Source of the DNA: G963677085 sp963677085
Lineage (GTDB): Bacteria; Planctomycetota; Planctomycetia; Pirellulales; Thermoguttaceae
NCBI GenBank assembly: GCA_963677085.2
Contig: CAXXFH010000002.1
Location: forward strand, 1-64,000
DNA length: 64,000 nucleotides
Direction of reading: 5' to 3'
Made by a program: the position numbers and the translations under genes. Positions 45,231-54,741 of this stretch are shown one piece after another. Numbering within the stretch: the stretch's first letter is position 1; the number at the start of each line of letters is the position of its first letter. The notes beneath the pieces were generated by a model. That model saw nothing but the letters and a program-made list of their open reading frames with translations, ran no database searches and was not told the origin of the DNA.

Positions 45231-46655
45231 TTACTTTTGGGTCTTTGGCTTCGCTTGGTGTGGCTTCTTCAGTTTGCTGCGCGAGCGGCCTTGCCAGACT
45301 TTGCTGGCTGGGGTGCCTTTGCCCTCGAAATCTTCGGGGTCGGCGTATTCGCGGTTTGCTTTGTCGAGCAAGGTGCTAAGTCGGGCGAGGTGTCCGGCCG
45401 CTTCGGGGGCGGTGGCCAGGTTGTGTAGCTCGTCGGGGTCGGTCTTCAGGTCGAACAGTTGGACGTGCTTCTTGCCTGCGACGTGGTATTTGATCAGTTT
45501 CCAGCGGTCGTCGCGAACCATGCGTTGGCCGCTTCGATAGGCACCGTAAAGGTAGTCGCGCACCTTCGGTTTTTCGCCGCGGACGATGGGCATCAGGCTG
45601 GCACCTTCCATAACCTTGGGCGCGTCGGCGCCGGCCATGTCGCAGAACGTGGCGTACAGGTCGTAGAGATAGACCAGGGCGTCGGACTTGCCGTGAGGAA
45701 CGCTGGGGCCGGTGAAGAGCAACGGGGGCTTGTTGCTTTCGTAGAGGTTCTGTTTGCCCATCAGACCGTGGGCACCACCGACGGCCAAACCGTGATCGCT
45801 GGAAAACACCACGTAGGTGTTTTCGGCGAAGCCGCGGGCGGCCAGGGCTTCTAGGATGCGGCCCACCTGGATGTCGATCTCGGTGACGCAGGCGTAGTAA
45901 TCGCCCAGGTGTTGACGCATTTCTTCCTCGGTACGTGGAAAGGCCGCCAGCAGTTCGTCGCGGATGTAGAGTTCGCCGTTGTCGAACGGGTGTTGTGGCA
46001 TGAAACTCGCCGGTAGCGGCAGAGTGTTGCGGTCGTACATTTGCATCAATTCGGGCGGTGCACGACGGGGATCGTGCGGCTTGTCGAACGAAAGCTGAAT
46101 GAAAAACGGTCGGTAGCCGTCGTGCGATTCGAGAAACTTGATTGCTCGATCGGCGTGAGCTTTGCTCGAATTGGGCCGACGATCGTCGCCATCGTTGGTG
46201 TTCTGGTCGAACTCGGCCAAGGCGTAGTTGCAGGTGTTGCCACCCTTGCCGCTGCGCATGGTTACATAGCCGGCGCGTTTAAGCACCGCGGGCAACGTAC
46301 GGGCGCAAACCTCTGGTCCAACTTGCTGGGCGTTGCGGGCGCGGGGAATTCGCCATACGGATTGGCCGGTCAGCACCATCGTACGGCTGGGCAAGCATAC
46401 GGCCCCGCTCCACGAACCTTGGCAGTAGCAGTTGTTGAACGTGAAACCTTGTTCGACGAGCTTGTCGAGGTTAGGTGTTTGGATGTCGGGGTTGCCCAGT
46501 GCATGGATCGTGTCCCACCGTTGGTCGTCGGTGAAGAGAAAGAGAATATTCGGTTTTTTGGGCGGTGTTGCATGTTCTGCTGCGGTGGCCCAACGGACGG
46601 ATACACCGAGTACCAGGATAACGGTCCACGTTGTCAAATGGCTTGGTTGTCGCAT
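45231..46655 (-). CDS. Secreted sulfatase (type I, formylglycine-dependent)
   Basis: The 474-residue protein has a signal peptide (residues 1-26). The alkaline-phosphatase-like fold starts PNILFLFTDDQRWDTI with the metal-binding Asp pair at 43-44. The active-site signature is CLPSRTMVLTG, where Cys87 should become formylglycine (C-x-P-S-R). VVFSSDHGLAVGGAHGLMGK carries the later metal ligands. It hydrolyses sulfate esters; the substrate is not evident. Nearby GH29 fucosidase and region-2 glycosidases make a sulfated polysaccharide plausible. It is divergent from the RidA-like gene, with 282 bp between. The basic C-terminus (WQGRSRSKLKKP) is typical of planctomycete sulfatases. Confidence 0.93.
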   Translation of the reverse strand: MRQPSHLTTWTVILVLGVSVRWATAAEHATPPKKPNILFLFTDDQRWDTIHALGNPDIQTPNLDKLVEQGFTFNNCYCQGSWSGAVCLPSRTMVLTGQSVWRIPRARNAQQVGPEVCARTLPAVLKRAGYVTMRSGKGGNTCNYALAEFDQNTNDGDDRRPNSSKAHADRAIKFLESHDGYRPFFIQLSFDKPHDPRRAPPELMQMYDRNTLPLPASFMPQHPFDNGELYIRDELLAAFPRTEEEMRQHLGDYYACVTEIDIQVGRILEALAARGFAENTYVVFSSDHGLAVGGAHGLMGKQNLYESNKPPLLFTGPSVPHGKSDALVYLYDLYATFCDMAGADAPKVMEGASLMPIVRGEKPKVRDYLYGAYRSGQRMVRDDRWKLIKYHVAGKKHVQLFDLKTDPDELHNLATAPEAAGHLARLSTLLDKANREYADPEDFEGKGTPASKVWQGRSRSKLKKPHQAKPKTQK

Positions 46656-46937
46656 GGTCGGTCCTTTTGGAAGTGGAGTTGTCGCCGTGGGGGCTGTGCT
46701 TACTCGCGAGGGTTATTTTGGGAGGGGTGGGTAAGGTTGTCAAATCGACGGCATAACGCTCCGAATTTTGACAGGGCGCACCGTAATACAGCCTCTAGCG
46801 GCCGAATCTGACGGAAAATCCAGGTCCGATATCGACTTTTTTTGTTCGGCGAGTTACTCTGAATGGTGCCCGGATGAAGTCATCCGCCCCCCTGCCCTGT
46901 CGTCCTGCCCTGTCGTCACCTGCCCGAGTATTCTGCC

Positions 46938-48161
46938 ATGATTCGCAAAGAGTCTAGCGAGGGTGTCGGTTATTCGGTTATTGATCTCAATGGTACCCGT
47001 CATGTGTTTGCCAGCGCGGTTCCACGTTGTGGAGTGACGTTGGAGGAACAGACGCACGATGCTTTGCGTACCATCGAGGCGGTGATCGACGAGGAAAGCA
47101 CGCTGGGATCGATCGTCAAACAGGCCGTGTTCCTGCGCGATATCAAACAGCTCGAAGCGTGTCGGCAGTTGATGAAGGAGTTTTACGGAGCCGAATTGCC
47201 GGCGACCACCTATGTGCCGCAGCCGCCGTGCGACGGAAAGCTCGTCTCGGTCGAAGCACTGGGCGTGGGGCGCAAGCGGGGCGACGTGGAAATCCATCGC
47301 TTTTCCGAGCGGATGGTCATCGCGCGGCACAGCGGTGTCGATTGGGTTCATCTTGCCCACATCTTTCCGGAGACCGAAGCGGATAGCGTTTACGATCGAT
47401 CGTACGATGTCTTTGCTCTCTCGGCCAAGGGCTTCGATGCCCGAGGGTATGATTTTTCCCAAGTCATCCGTACATGGCTCTACTTGGGCGACATCGTGGG
47501 CGACGAAGTACGGGCTGACGGGACGCAGACGCAACGTTACAAGGAACTCAATCGCGCGCGAACCGACTTTTTCAAAGGCGTCGACTTCGAACGTTTTCTC
47601 CGGCCGTTGGGAGTCGACCGTGCCGTGTACCCGGCCAGCACGGGGATTGGCACCAGCGGTAACGACGTGATCATCAGCAGCATTGCGTTGGTGACCGATC
47701 GGGCGGACGTGGTTTGCGTACCGCTGGAGAACCCACAGCAAACGTCGGCCTTTGACTACGAGCAGCGCTATAGCCCGAAGAGCCCGAAGTTCGCTCGGGC
47801 GATGGTTGTGGCCGCCGACGGTTGCGCTACGACGTTTATCTCGGGCACGGCCAGCATCACCGGTTCTGAGACGAAGCACCTCGGCGACGTCGAGGCTCAA
47901 ACGCGGCAGACGCTCGACAATATCGAAGCGCTGATCGGCGAGGCGAATATGTGTCGCCACGGTTTGCCGGGCCTAGGCGCCACGCTGGAAGACTTGGCCC
48001 TGGTTCGGGTTTACATCAAGAACCACCAGGACTACGCCAAAACTCGGGCGATCTGCGAATCGCGCTTGGGCGAACTGCCCACGGTTTACGCCGTGGCCGA
48101 CGTCTGCCGCCCCGATCTGCTGGTGGAGATCGAGGGGGTCGCTTTTTCGCAGCGGAAGTGA
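46938..48161 (+). CDS. RidA/chorismatase-like protein
   Basis: The 407-residue protein contains two YjgF/RidA-type alpha/beta halves. The first (about residues 20-110) has CGVTLEEQTHDALRTIEAVI. The second (about 250-400) has FISGTASITGSETKHLGDVE, then QTRQTLDNIEALIGEANMC and ALVRVYIKNHQDY. The overall build, with an RidA-like C-terminus closing a larger protein, matches the FkbO/Hyg5/XanB2 chorismatase group, which convert chorismate to hydroxybenzoates. Whether this protein does so is inferred; a generic imine deaminase role is the alternative. It is monocistronic by appearance, and the start has no strong ribosome site. Confidence 0.7.
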   Translation: MIRKESSEGVGYSVIDLNGTRHVFASAVPRCGVTLEEQTHDALRTIEAVIDEESTLGSIVKQAVFLRDIKQLEACRQLMKEFYGAELPATTYVPQPPCDGKLVSVEALGVGRKRGDVEIHRFSERMVIARHSGVDWVHLAHIFPETEADSVYDRSYDVFALSAKGFDARGYDFSQVIRTWLYLGDIVGDEVRADGTQTQRYKELNRARTDFFKGVDFERFLRPLGVDRAVYPASTGIGTSGNDVIISSIALVTDRADVVCVPLENPQQTSAFDYEQRYSPKSPKFARAMVVAADGCATTFISGTASITGSETKHLGDVEAQTRQTLDNIEALIGEANMCRHGLPGLGATLEDLALVRVYIKNHQDYAKTRAICESRLGELPTVYAVADVCRPDLLVEIEGVAFSQRK

Positions 48162-48375
48162 AAACCGTGCGAAACGGCATGCGTTTGACCTGGGTATGGC
48201 GGCCGAACGGTAGTCTGAGGGCACAGCACAGGGCGCCATCGTAAAGCCTCTCCGCGTAAGCATCTCGGCGCTAAGCCTCCGGTCCGTTATAAATTTCTTC
48301 GTTTAACGCCTTGAAGACTGGAGGAGTTTTTGGAGTGGATGGCACAAGGTTTGGGTTCTCGAAAGATATAGTGTC

Positions 48376-49290
48376 ATGCAAACGACCGAACGCCCAAAAC
48401 CGCCAAGTCAATTCCATTTGCGTTTGGTGGTTTTTGTGTTGACTTCCGCGGTATTGGTTTTGAGCCTTTTTGCTCTGAGTAATAGGATTATCAATGGTTG
48501 CGTCCTAGGTGGTGTCATTGGTTGTTTTCTGGGTGCTATCGCTGTTACGGCCTTTTTTGAACGGAAGTGGTTGCGGCTTGGTTTGTTTCTCGGAGGAGGT
48601 GTCGGAGGCGTCGCCTTTGTGCCAGCATGCAACTGCCAGATCAACGAAATCGTGGCCCTGGTACATTGGGTTCTTCGAGTCGAGACGGTTCTACCAGCGT
48701 TGTTTTTGGGAGGTCTCGTAATACGAGTTCTTTGTGTGCGGAGTGATTCGGGCGTTGATGCACGCAGGTTGCGCAACGCGGCCCGGTGGAGCCTTGGGGT
48801 GCTGACGAGTGGTGCCTTGGCGATCGGCCTTTCTGGCGAGTGGCAGGCGCTCCGGGGTTTTGCGAATCCAAGAACGGCCGATGGTATTGTCTTGGCTGGC
48901 GTGGCCATTGTGCTATTGGCGGCTTTTCCCTGGCTGCTGATAGACCGACGACGCGCAGCCGGTCCCGATGGCCGGCCCTTTGGGCGATGGGATACCGTGG
49001 CGAAGTCAGTTCTGTGGACAGGCGCGATGCTAGGACCTGCCTGTTTGGCTGCGGTGTTATCTATGCAAATCGCAAGACACGTAGGTTGGATTCCGCCAAG
49101 GTATTCCATCGACGGAGTCGGCTTGATGGTTTTGGCAATGGCCTACGTGGGACATCTGGTTGCTATTGGTTTATTTATGTTGGGTTTCGTGATTGAAACT
49201 TGGCGAGATCGTTGGTATTCGGTGATTACGATACTCGGGGCCACCTATTTCCTCGCCATTTGGGGGCTGTGCCAGTTCGTCTGGCTCTGA
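48376..49290 (+). CDS. Polytopic membrane protein of unknown function
   Basis: The 304-residue protein has about eight hydrophobic segments, including LRLVVFVLTSAVLVLSLFAL (about 16-35), ALFLGGLVIRVLCV, IVLAGVAIVLLAAFPWLLID and FLAIWGLCQFVWL at the end. No family is recognised. Pairs of cysteines (ACNCQ near residue 77) lie at a membrane edge. It lies between the RidA-like and fucosidase genes, 214 bp after the former, and seems independent of them. Confidence 0.65.
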   Translation: MQTTERPKPPSQFHLRLVVFVLTSAVLVLSLFALSNRIINGCVLGGVIGCFLGAIAVTAFFERKWLRLGLFLGGGVGGVAFVPACNCQINEIVALVHWVLRVETVLPALFLGGLVIRVLCVRSDSGVDARRLRNAARWSLGVLTSGALAIGLSGEWQALRGFANPRTADGIVLAGVAIVLLAAFPWLLIDRRRAAGPDGRPFGRWDTVAKSVLWTGAMLGPACLAAVLSMQIARHVGWIPPRYSIDGVGLMVLAMAYVGHLVAIGLFMLGFVIETWRDRWYSVITILGATYFLAIWGLCQFVWL

Positions 49291-49459
49291 GGAGATACGT
49301 GCAAAAACGGAGCCGAATCCCGTCATCCAACCGATTCTGGAAATTTTCTACCGTTTAGGGCATAATCGTAGGGCTCGCAAGTTGCGAATCTTGCGGCGTA
49401 GCGCCCACGATACGTTGTCCATCAAACGAACCATTTACCAAGGCCAGGAGAATTCACCC

Positions 49460-50812
49460 GTGTCGATCAATCGCCGTGAAATGTTGTTGAAGTCTGCTGT
49501 GTTTACCATGTCAGGGTTAGCTGCTGGAGCGGCCCGTCGCGCAGCCGCTGCCGATGATGCAGCGAAGACGACAGAACCCTCGGGTCCGATCCCCACGCCC
49601 GAGCCACGCATCGCCCGGTTCGAACGCCTCGGCTACGGCATGTTCATCCACTGGGGGCTCTACTCGCAACTGGGACGTGGCGAATGGGTGATGAATCGCG
49701 AAAAGATCCCGGTCGAGGAGTACAAGAAGCTCGCTACGACCTTCACGGCCAAGGATTTCGACGGGCGGAAGATCGCCCAGGTCGCCAAACGGGCCGGCAT
49801 GAAGTACATTACGCTCACGTCGCGCCACCACGAAGGCTTCAGCCTCTACGACACGCGTGGACTAACCGACTACGATGCCCCACATAGCGCGGCCAAACGC
49901 GACCTGGTCGAAGACTTCGTCAACGGCTGCCGGGCCGAGGGTATTGTGCCGTTTCTTTACCACACCACGTTGGATTGGTATCATCCCGAGTTCAATAAGG
50001 ACTTCAACGCCTACTTGGAGTATCTCCGCAAGTCGGTCGAGGTGCTCTGCACACATTACGGCCCGCTCGGCGGGTTGTGGTTCGACGGCAACTGGAGCAA
50101 GAAGGACGCCGATTGGAAAGAGGACGAACTTTACGGCATGATCCGAAAGCTTCAGCCAGAGGCGATGATCATCAACAACACGGGCTTACACCAGCGCGGC
50201 AAGGTGGGCAATCCGGAGATCGACAGCACGACGTTCGAGCAGGGTCGGCCCACGCCGATGGACCGCCGTGGTATGCCCAAGTATGTGGCGGGCGAAATGT
50301 GCCAGACGATGAATCGTCACTGGGGTATCGGTGTAAACGACTTCTGTTATCAGTCGCCTAAGGAGATCATCGAAAACCTTTGTGCGTGCCGCAAGGTGGG
50401 GGCCAATTACCTATTGAATGTGGGGCCGACGGCCGAAGGCAAGATTCCCGAATACGAAGCGGCCGCCCTGGGTCGCAGCGGCGATTGGGTCCGCATGCAC
50501 GACGAGGTGGTTTACGATGGCAAGCCGCTGGCCGTCGAGTGCAAGGGCCACGACTTCGCCCTGGCTACCGATAAGGCCGTGTATTTGTTTATCCACGATT
50601 TGGGTATCCGTGGTGATGCGAACGTGACGTTGGAAGTAGGCGGCAAAGGACCTCGTGCGTTCAAAGGCTTGAGCCAAAAGTTCAATACGGCCGAATGGAT
50701 CGACAATGGCGAGAAGCTCAAGTTCAAGCAAGACGGCGATCAGTTGACCGTCAACTGCACGGGCTTCCCCTACGGCACAAACACCGTGGTCCGTGTGATC
50801 CGGCTGACGTAG
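49460..50812 (+). CDS. Alpha-L-fucosidase, GH29, Tat-exported
   Basis: The 450-residue product has a twin-arginine signal (SINRREMLLKSAVF, then an Ala-rich region to about residue 32) and the GH29 catalytic domain: YGMFIHWGLYSQLGRGEWVM, KYITLTSRHHEGFSLYDT (conserved His pair), and GGLWFDGNW with the likely nucleophile Asp209. The end is GKGPRAFKGL and a beta domain. It releases L-fucose from glycans outside the cytoplasm. GTG 49460 is chosen because CAGGAGA precedes it and it starts exactly at the Tat signal; a start at 49382 would add 26 residues before it. The lipoprotein gene follows. Confidence 0.93.
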   Translation: MSINRREMLLKSAVFTMSGLAAGAARRAAAADDAAKTTEPSGPIPTPEPRIARFERLGYGMFIHWGLYSQLGRGEWVMNREKIPVEEYKKLATTFTAKDFDGRKIAQVAKRAGMKYITLTSRHHEGFSLYDTRGLTDYDAPHSAAKRDLVEDFVNGCRAEGIVPFLYHTTLDWYHPEFNKDFNAYLEYLRKSVEVLCTHYGPLGGLWFDGNWSKKDADWKEDELYGMIRKLQPEAMIINNTGLHQRGKVGNPEIDSTTFEQGRPTPMDRRGMPKYVAGEMCQTMNRHWGIGVNDFCYQSPKEIIENLCACRKVGANYLLNVGPTAEGKIPEYEAAALGRSGDWVRMHDEVVYDGKPLAVECKGHDFALATDKAVYLFIHDLGIRGDANVTLEVGGKGPRAFKGLSQKFNTAEWIDNGEKLKFKQDGDQLTVNCTGFPYGTNTVVRVIRLT

Positions 50813-50863
50813 AGCAGCAGTTCTCCTATCGCCGCTCGGCCGTATGCCGTTTTTGAGCCAACC

Positions 50864-50896
50864 GGTGCTCCGTCAAACCAACGTCGACGGAGCACC
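50864..50896. repeat. Perfect 11-bp hairpin between fucosidase and lipoprotein genes
   Basis: GGTGCTCCGTC (50864-50874) pairs with GACGGAGCACC (50886-50896). There is no following T run, so it may be an mRNA-stabilising or Rho-associated 3' structure for the fucosidase transcript. Confidence 0.55.
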
Positions 50897-50974
50897 AGAG
50901 GCTGGTAATCTTTCCAGAAATGGTTACCATGGCGGCAGCGACGGCAATCGTTGGGTTCTTTCAGGAGGTGTGAT

Positions 50975-51391
50975 ATGAAACGGCTGCTTCCGGTGTTCCT
51001 GGTGGTGATGGCAACTTGTCTTGGGTGCGGTGACAGTGGGCCAACAATGTATAAGGTTCACGGTACGGTGAGCTACCAGGGCAAACCGTTGCCGTTGGGG
51101 ACCGTAATGTTTGTGCCGGACAGCGGACCACCGAGTCAGCCGGCCACAATCGGAGCCGATGGGCATTACGAACTTCTGGCGGTCGAGGGCAAACACTCCG
51201 TGCAGGTGGTAGCGATGCCGCCGCGCGAAGGTGGCCGGCCCGATCCCAATGTTGAAGGTGGAATGGATTATACGGGTGTGCCGCCGGTGAAGTCGCTCAT
51301 CCCCAAGAAGTACAATCGATTCGACACGTCGGGTGTGACCGTGACGGTGAAGCCCACGGACAAAAACGAGCTCGATATCGAACTTCCGTAG
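50975..51391 (+). CDS. Small lipoprotein with transthyretin-like/carboxypeptidase-regulatory fold
   Basis: The 138-residue protein has a lipoprotein signal (MKRLLPVFLVVMATCLGC; lipobox Cys18) followed by YKVHGTVSYQGKPLPLGTVM, the opening of a beta-sandwich domain of the carboxypeptidase-regulatory type, and SGVTVTVKPTDKNELDIELP at the end. Proteins of this kind are abundant in planctomycetes, often near DUF1559 genes; their role is unknown. AGGAGGT directly upstream fixes ATG 50975. It lies 162 bp after the fucosidase gene. Confidence 0.85.
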   Translation: MKRLLPVFLVVMATCLGCGDSGPTMYKVHGTVSYQGKPLPLGTVMFVPDSGPPSQPATIGADGHYELLAVEGKHSVQVVAMPPREGGRPDPNVEGGMDYTGVPPVKSLIPKKYNRFDTSGVTVTVKPTDKNELDIELP

Positions 51392-51506
51392 TGCTTCGAC
51401 AGCGCACCTTCTCCCGCTCGGCCAGCAGAGGGTGGCGGCGCAGCCGCCAGGTGAAGGCGGTTTGCAGCGGAGATCGCGTTGTTCTTGGGAAAATCTTTGC
51501 TGTGGC

Positions 51507-51551
51507 AGCCCCTCATCCCCGGCCTCTCTCCCCGGAGGGGCGAGGGGAGGA
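51507..51551. repeat. GC-rich interspersed palindromic repeat
   Basis: The segment has the CCCCGGCCTCTCTCCCC/GGGGCGAGGGG pattern common between planctomycete genes (translated as RPLSPEGRGE-like peptides). It supplies the last codons and the stop region of the WecG-type gene on the minus strand. Confidence 0.5.
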
Positions 51552-52412
51552 TGTTGTATTATACCCAGTGCCGTGGAACGGACGTTTTTGTTTGTGGGTG
51601 CTGGGACTTCTCGCAAGCGTTCTCGCCAATTTCACGACGTAGGCTGTGTTAGTCACTAGATAACGCCGCCAAAGTCGACCCGGCTCTTGGCTGAGCCGGA
51701 AGAACCACTCCAGGCCGGTGCGTTGCATCCAGGCCGGCGCTTGGCGTTTGTTGCCGGCGTGGAAGTCGAACGCCGCGCCGACGCACACCTGTACGGCGTC
51801 GATGCGGTGGCGGTGTTCATAGGCGAAGATATCCTGCTTCGGACAGCCGAGACCAATGAACACGATCCCGGCGCCGCTGCAGTTCACCCGGCCGACCATG
51901 GCCTCGTCTTCCTCGGGCGTCAGCGCTCGAAAAGGAGGCGATTCAGCCCCGGCGACTTTCAGTTGCGGAAACCGGTGTTTTAGCTTGGTTTGAAGCTTGT
52001 CGATTACCTCGGCCGATCCGCCGTAAAGGTAGATCGGCACGTCTAACTCGGCTGCCCGGCGGCAGATCCGCAATGTGAGTTCCGGGCCGTACACCCGATC
52101 GCGCAGGCCCGCGCGGTGCAGAAGATTCAGCGCCCAGCGAACCGGTTGGCCGTCGGGCGTGATCATATCGAAGGCGTTTGCCATCTCACGCAGATCGCCA
52201 CTTCCGCTGAGTTCCATCAAGGCGTGTACGGCGTAACAACTCACGATTCCCGGCCGACGGCGCCGTGCGGCTTCCACGATTGCTTCGGTGGCCTGTCGGT
52301 AGGTTGTGGGTGTGATTTGCACGCCGAACACGTCGCGTTTGGCCGGCCAAACGAAAGGTCGCCGCGAAGCGACGTGGGCGGCGTCATATCGTGGTGTTTC
52401 GACAGAGATCAT
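51513..52412 (-). CDS. WecG/TagA/CpsF family glycosyltransferase
   Basis: The 299-residue protein has the GT26 pattern: FGVQITPTTYRQATEAI, SCYAVHALMEL, DMITPDGQPVRWALNLLHRA (conserved TPDG with the catalytic-type Asp), RVYGPELTLRICRRA, YLYGGSAEVIDKLQ and IVFIGLGCPKQDIFAYEHRH. Members add N-acetylmannosaminuronic acid or ManNAc to lipid-linked intermediates at the inner face of the membrane. Its ATG overlaps the stop of the GT4 gene upstream (ATGA), so they are translationally coupled. The last 25 or so residues come from a GC-rich repeat and are probably not part of the fold. Confidence 0.88.
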   Translation of the reverse strand: MISVETPRYDAAHVASRRPFVWPAKRDVFGVQITPTTYRQATEAIVEAARRRRPGIVSCYAVHALMELSGSGDLREMANAFDMITPDGQPVRWALNLLHRAGLRDRVYGPELTLRICRRAAELDVPIYLYGGSAEVIDKLQTKLKHRFPQLKVAGAESPPFRALTPEEDEAMVGRVNCSGAGIVFIGLGCPKQDIFAYEHRHRIDAVQVCVGAAFDFHAGNKRQAPAWMQRTGLEWFFRLSQEPGRLWRRYLVTNTAYVVKLARTLARSPSTHKQKRPFHGTGYNTTSSPRPSGERGRG

Positions 52413-53647
52413 ACAATAACTCCTCCGGGTTCGCGCTCGGTTGCCGTCGGAGCACGGTGGGGGCCATGAGCGGGCGCGAGCATCGGTGGGCTGACCACCG
52501 AGTTATAGATGTCGATCAACGTGCGATAGTTGCTCTTGGCCGTGTGGCGTTTCTCGAACACGCTACGCGCGGCTTGACGCATTTTCTCGCGTTGGGTTGA
52601 GTCCTGTGTCAATCGGTTTACCTTGTCGACCAAGTCGAAGGCATCGCCCGTCGAAAAGTTGAAGCCGGTGACGCCGTCTTCGACAAGTTCTACCATGGCA
52701 CCGGTCCGCGAGGCGATGACCGGGGTGGCTCGTGCGTAGGCTTCCAGCAAGGTTCGAGGGCAATTTTCGTAGCACTTCGTGGGCAAAACCAGCCCTTGCG
52801 CTTCGCCTACGATGGCCAACACGGTGTCGAGCGGTTGTTGCCCGAGGTACTCGATGTTGGGAATCTCGCGCACAGCGTCGTGAACCTGTGGGGCCAAGGG
52901 GCCGTCGCCGAGGATCTTCAGGGGGACCTTCCCTCGAAGGTGCCGCCACGCCTGGAGCAAGGTGTCGACTCCCTTTTCGGGCGAAAGCCGGCCGACGAAC
53001 ACTAAGTAGCCGCCCTGGCCGCGCGCGGGCCCGGGGTCGGGGGCGACGAAGTTGGTCTTCACCGTGATCTTATCGGCGGGCAGCCCTCCCTCGACGAACT
53101 TCCGCCGCGAGAACTCGCTTAGTGCCACGTAACGATCTACCATTTCGGTCCAGGTGTGCCGAAAACGGTGCCATGCCTGCAACGACGCGACGACCGCGCT
53201 GCCGGCGCGACTGTCGCGGTAGCAAGCGTGTTGCACCGCGGGCCAGGTCACCCGCTTGCCCAGGCATTTTTCGCAAGCCTTGCCATGGCGCAGGAACAAA
53301 CCGTTGGCACAGAATAGGCGATAGTTGTGCAGCGACTGGACCACGGGCACGCCCGCGTCGTGGGCCGCATAGTAGGCCGATGGGGAAATCAACGGAAACG
53401 TGTTAGTACAATGCATTACGGCTGGGCGATGTCGCTCGATCAGATCGCGCAATTCGCGATAGGTCGTGCCGTTCCAAAGCGTCCGCCGCGCCACATCCGA
53501 TCGTGACATGCGCGCGATGTCGTTGTTGTGCCGCGTGTACTCGAAGACCTTGTGCCCCTGGCTGCGCAGCAGAGACGCCTCGGCCTCGAACACTTGATCT
53601 TCGCCACCACGACACGCGTAGTAGTTGTGACAAAGTAGAATGTTCAT
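52409..53647 (-). CDS. Glycosyltransferase family 4
   Basis: The 412-residue GT-B protein starts MNILLCHNYYACRGGEDQVF, the usual opening of this subgroup. The acceptor half follows (MHCTNTFPLISPSAYYA, CYRDSRAGSAV), then the donor half (YLVFVGRLSPEKGVDTLLQA, EAQGLVLPTKCYENCPRTLLEAYARATPV with the E-x7-E element, GFNFSTGDAFDLVDKV). It transfers a sugar from a nucleotide donor during exopolysaccharide unit assembly. ATG 53647 is preferred over 53731 because the extra residues are low-complexity. It follows the deacetylase gene by 137 bp. Confidence 0.9.
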   Translation of the reverse strand: MNILLCHNYYACRGGEDQVFEAEASLLRSQGHKVFEYTRHNNDIARMSRSDVARRTLWNGTTYRELRDLIERHRPAVMHCTNTFPLISPSAYYAAHDAGVPVVQSLHNYRLFCANGLFLRHGKACEKCLGKRVTWPAVQHACYRDSRAGSAVVASLQAWHRFRHTWTEMVDRYVALSEFSRRKFVEGGLPADKITVKTNFVAPDPGPARGQGGYLVFVGRLSPEKGVDTLLQAWRHLRGKVPLKILGDGPLAPQVHDAVREIPNIEYLGQQPLDTVLAIVGEAQGLVLPTKCYENCPRTLLEAYARATPVIASRTGAMVELVEDGVTGFNFSTGDAFDLVDKVNRLTQDSTQREKMRQAARSVFEKRHTAKSNYRTLIDIYNSVVSPPMLAPAHGPHRAPTATEREPGGVIV

Positions 53648-53784
53648 TTCGGGGGCTAGGGGTGGAGGCTTGTGGCTTGGGGAACGCTGAAAAAGCCGCG
53701 ACCGTTGGTCGCGCGGCGGAGTAGCGTGCATGGTTTTCTACGTAGTCCGTATGCAAATGAGCGATGACTCGGGCAACGTATGAT

Positions 53785-54741
53785 TTATCGCGAAACGCTG
53801 GAAAGGACTCGGTGTTTCAAGGCGGGGGCCCAACTGTACCAGCCGGCCAGTTTAGCGGCCAACGTGGTGCTGGTGTCCCAACAGAATGCGTTGAAGCGAC
53901 CCCAAGTGAACGGGTCTTCGGCCGGATCGACCGATGCGGGCTCCGTGGTCAACGAACAGAGCACGCCCAGTTCCTTCGCGGCGGCAGTCAGTGCTCCACC
54001 GGCAAACCCCAGCCGCGGACTGCCGTAGGGGAACGCGAAAGTCATGCAATCAAGCCCGAACCGCTGCTGCATGGTTCTCAGGCAGGTCTGCATGTCGCTA
54101 CGGAAATCTTTCACACGGTCACGGAAATCCTGGTGCGTGTGTGTGTGGGCACCGAGTTCGATCAGGCCGCCGTCGGCCATCTCCTGGCATTGCTCCGTGC
54201 GCAAAGGGCGGTAGGCCGCAGCGGGCACCCGGTCCTGGCAGGCCTTCCCCCAGGGATCGAATGGAAACGCCTCGTTGCTATCGAGAAATGCCGTGGCGAT
54301 GAAACAGGTGGCCGGAATGCCGAGTTCACGCAGCACGGGCCAAGCTTCCGTGTAGACGGTTTCGAAACAGTCGTCGAAGGTAACGACCAGAGTGCCCGGC
54401 GGCACGGTTTGGCCAGTGTGGTGCGCATCGAGCAAATGCCGCAACGGCCAAACCGAATATCCGCGACGGAGCAAGCCAGTAAGTTGTTCGCGAAAGCGAT
54501 CAGGGGTGACATTGAAATGCGGCTCGGGAAAGCCCGGGTAGTGGGGCGCAATACGATGATAGGTCAAGATGCTCACGGGGGCGTGGGCACGGTGGCCGGC
54601 AATTGCGTTGGCCGCCACACCCAAACGTCCCATGATACGCATTCCCACGTCGTTGAGCCGTTGTTTCCAGGGCGGGGTGAGTTTCGACAACTCCTTCGAG
54701 CTTAGCTGCCGTTTCCGTTTGTGGCTGTTGGCGATCATCAT
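53785..54741 (-). CDS. Polysaccharide deacetylase family protein (NodB homology)
   Basis: The 318-residue protein has the CE4 motifs: VSILTYHRIAP, TLVVTFDDCFETVYTEAWPV (Asp123-Asp124) and the zinc-site HTHTHQDF (His199/His203 spacing H-x3-H). FAFPYGSPRLGFAGG is motif 3. It would remove N- or O-acetyl groups from a polysaccharide or lipid-linked precursor. No signal peptide is evident in the basic N-terminus, so cytoplasmic-side action is possible. GGAGG precedes ATG 54741, which overlaps the stop of the upstream GT4 gene (ATGA). Confidence 0.88.
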   Translation of the reverse strand: MMIANSHKRKRQLSSKELSKLTPPWKQRLNDVGMRIMGRLGVAANAIAGHRAHAPVSILTYHRIAPHYPGFPEPHFNVTPDRFREQLTGLLRRGYSVWPLRHLLDAHHTGQTVPPGTLVVTFDDCFETVYTEAWPVLRELGIPATCFIATAFLDSNEAFPFDPWGKACQDRVPAAAYRPLRTEQCQEMADGGLIELGAHTHTHQDFRDRVKDFRSDMQTCLRTMQQRFGLDCMTFAFPYGSPRLGFAGGALTAAAKELGVLCSLTTEPASVDPAEDPFTWGRFNAFCWDTSTTLAAKLAGWYSWAPALKHRVLSSVSR

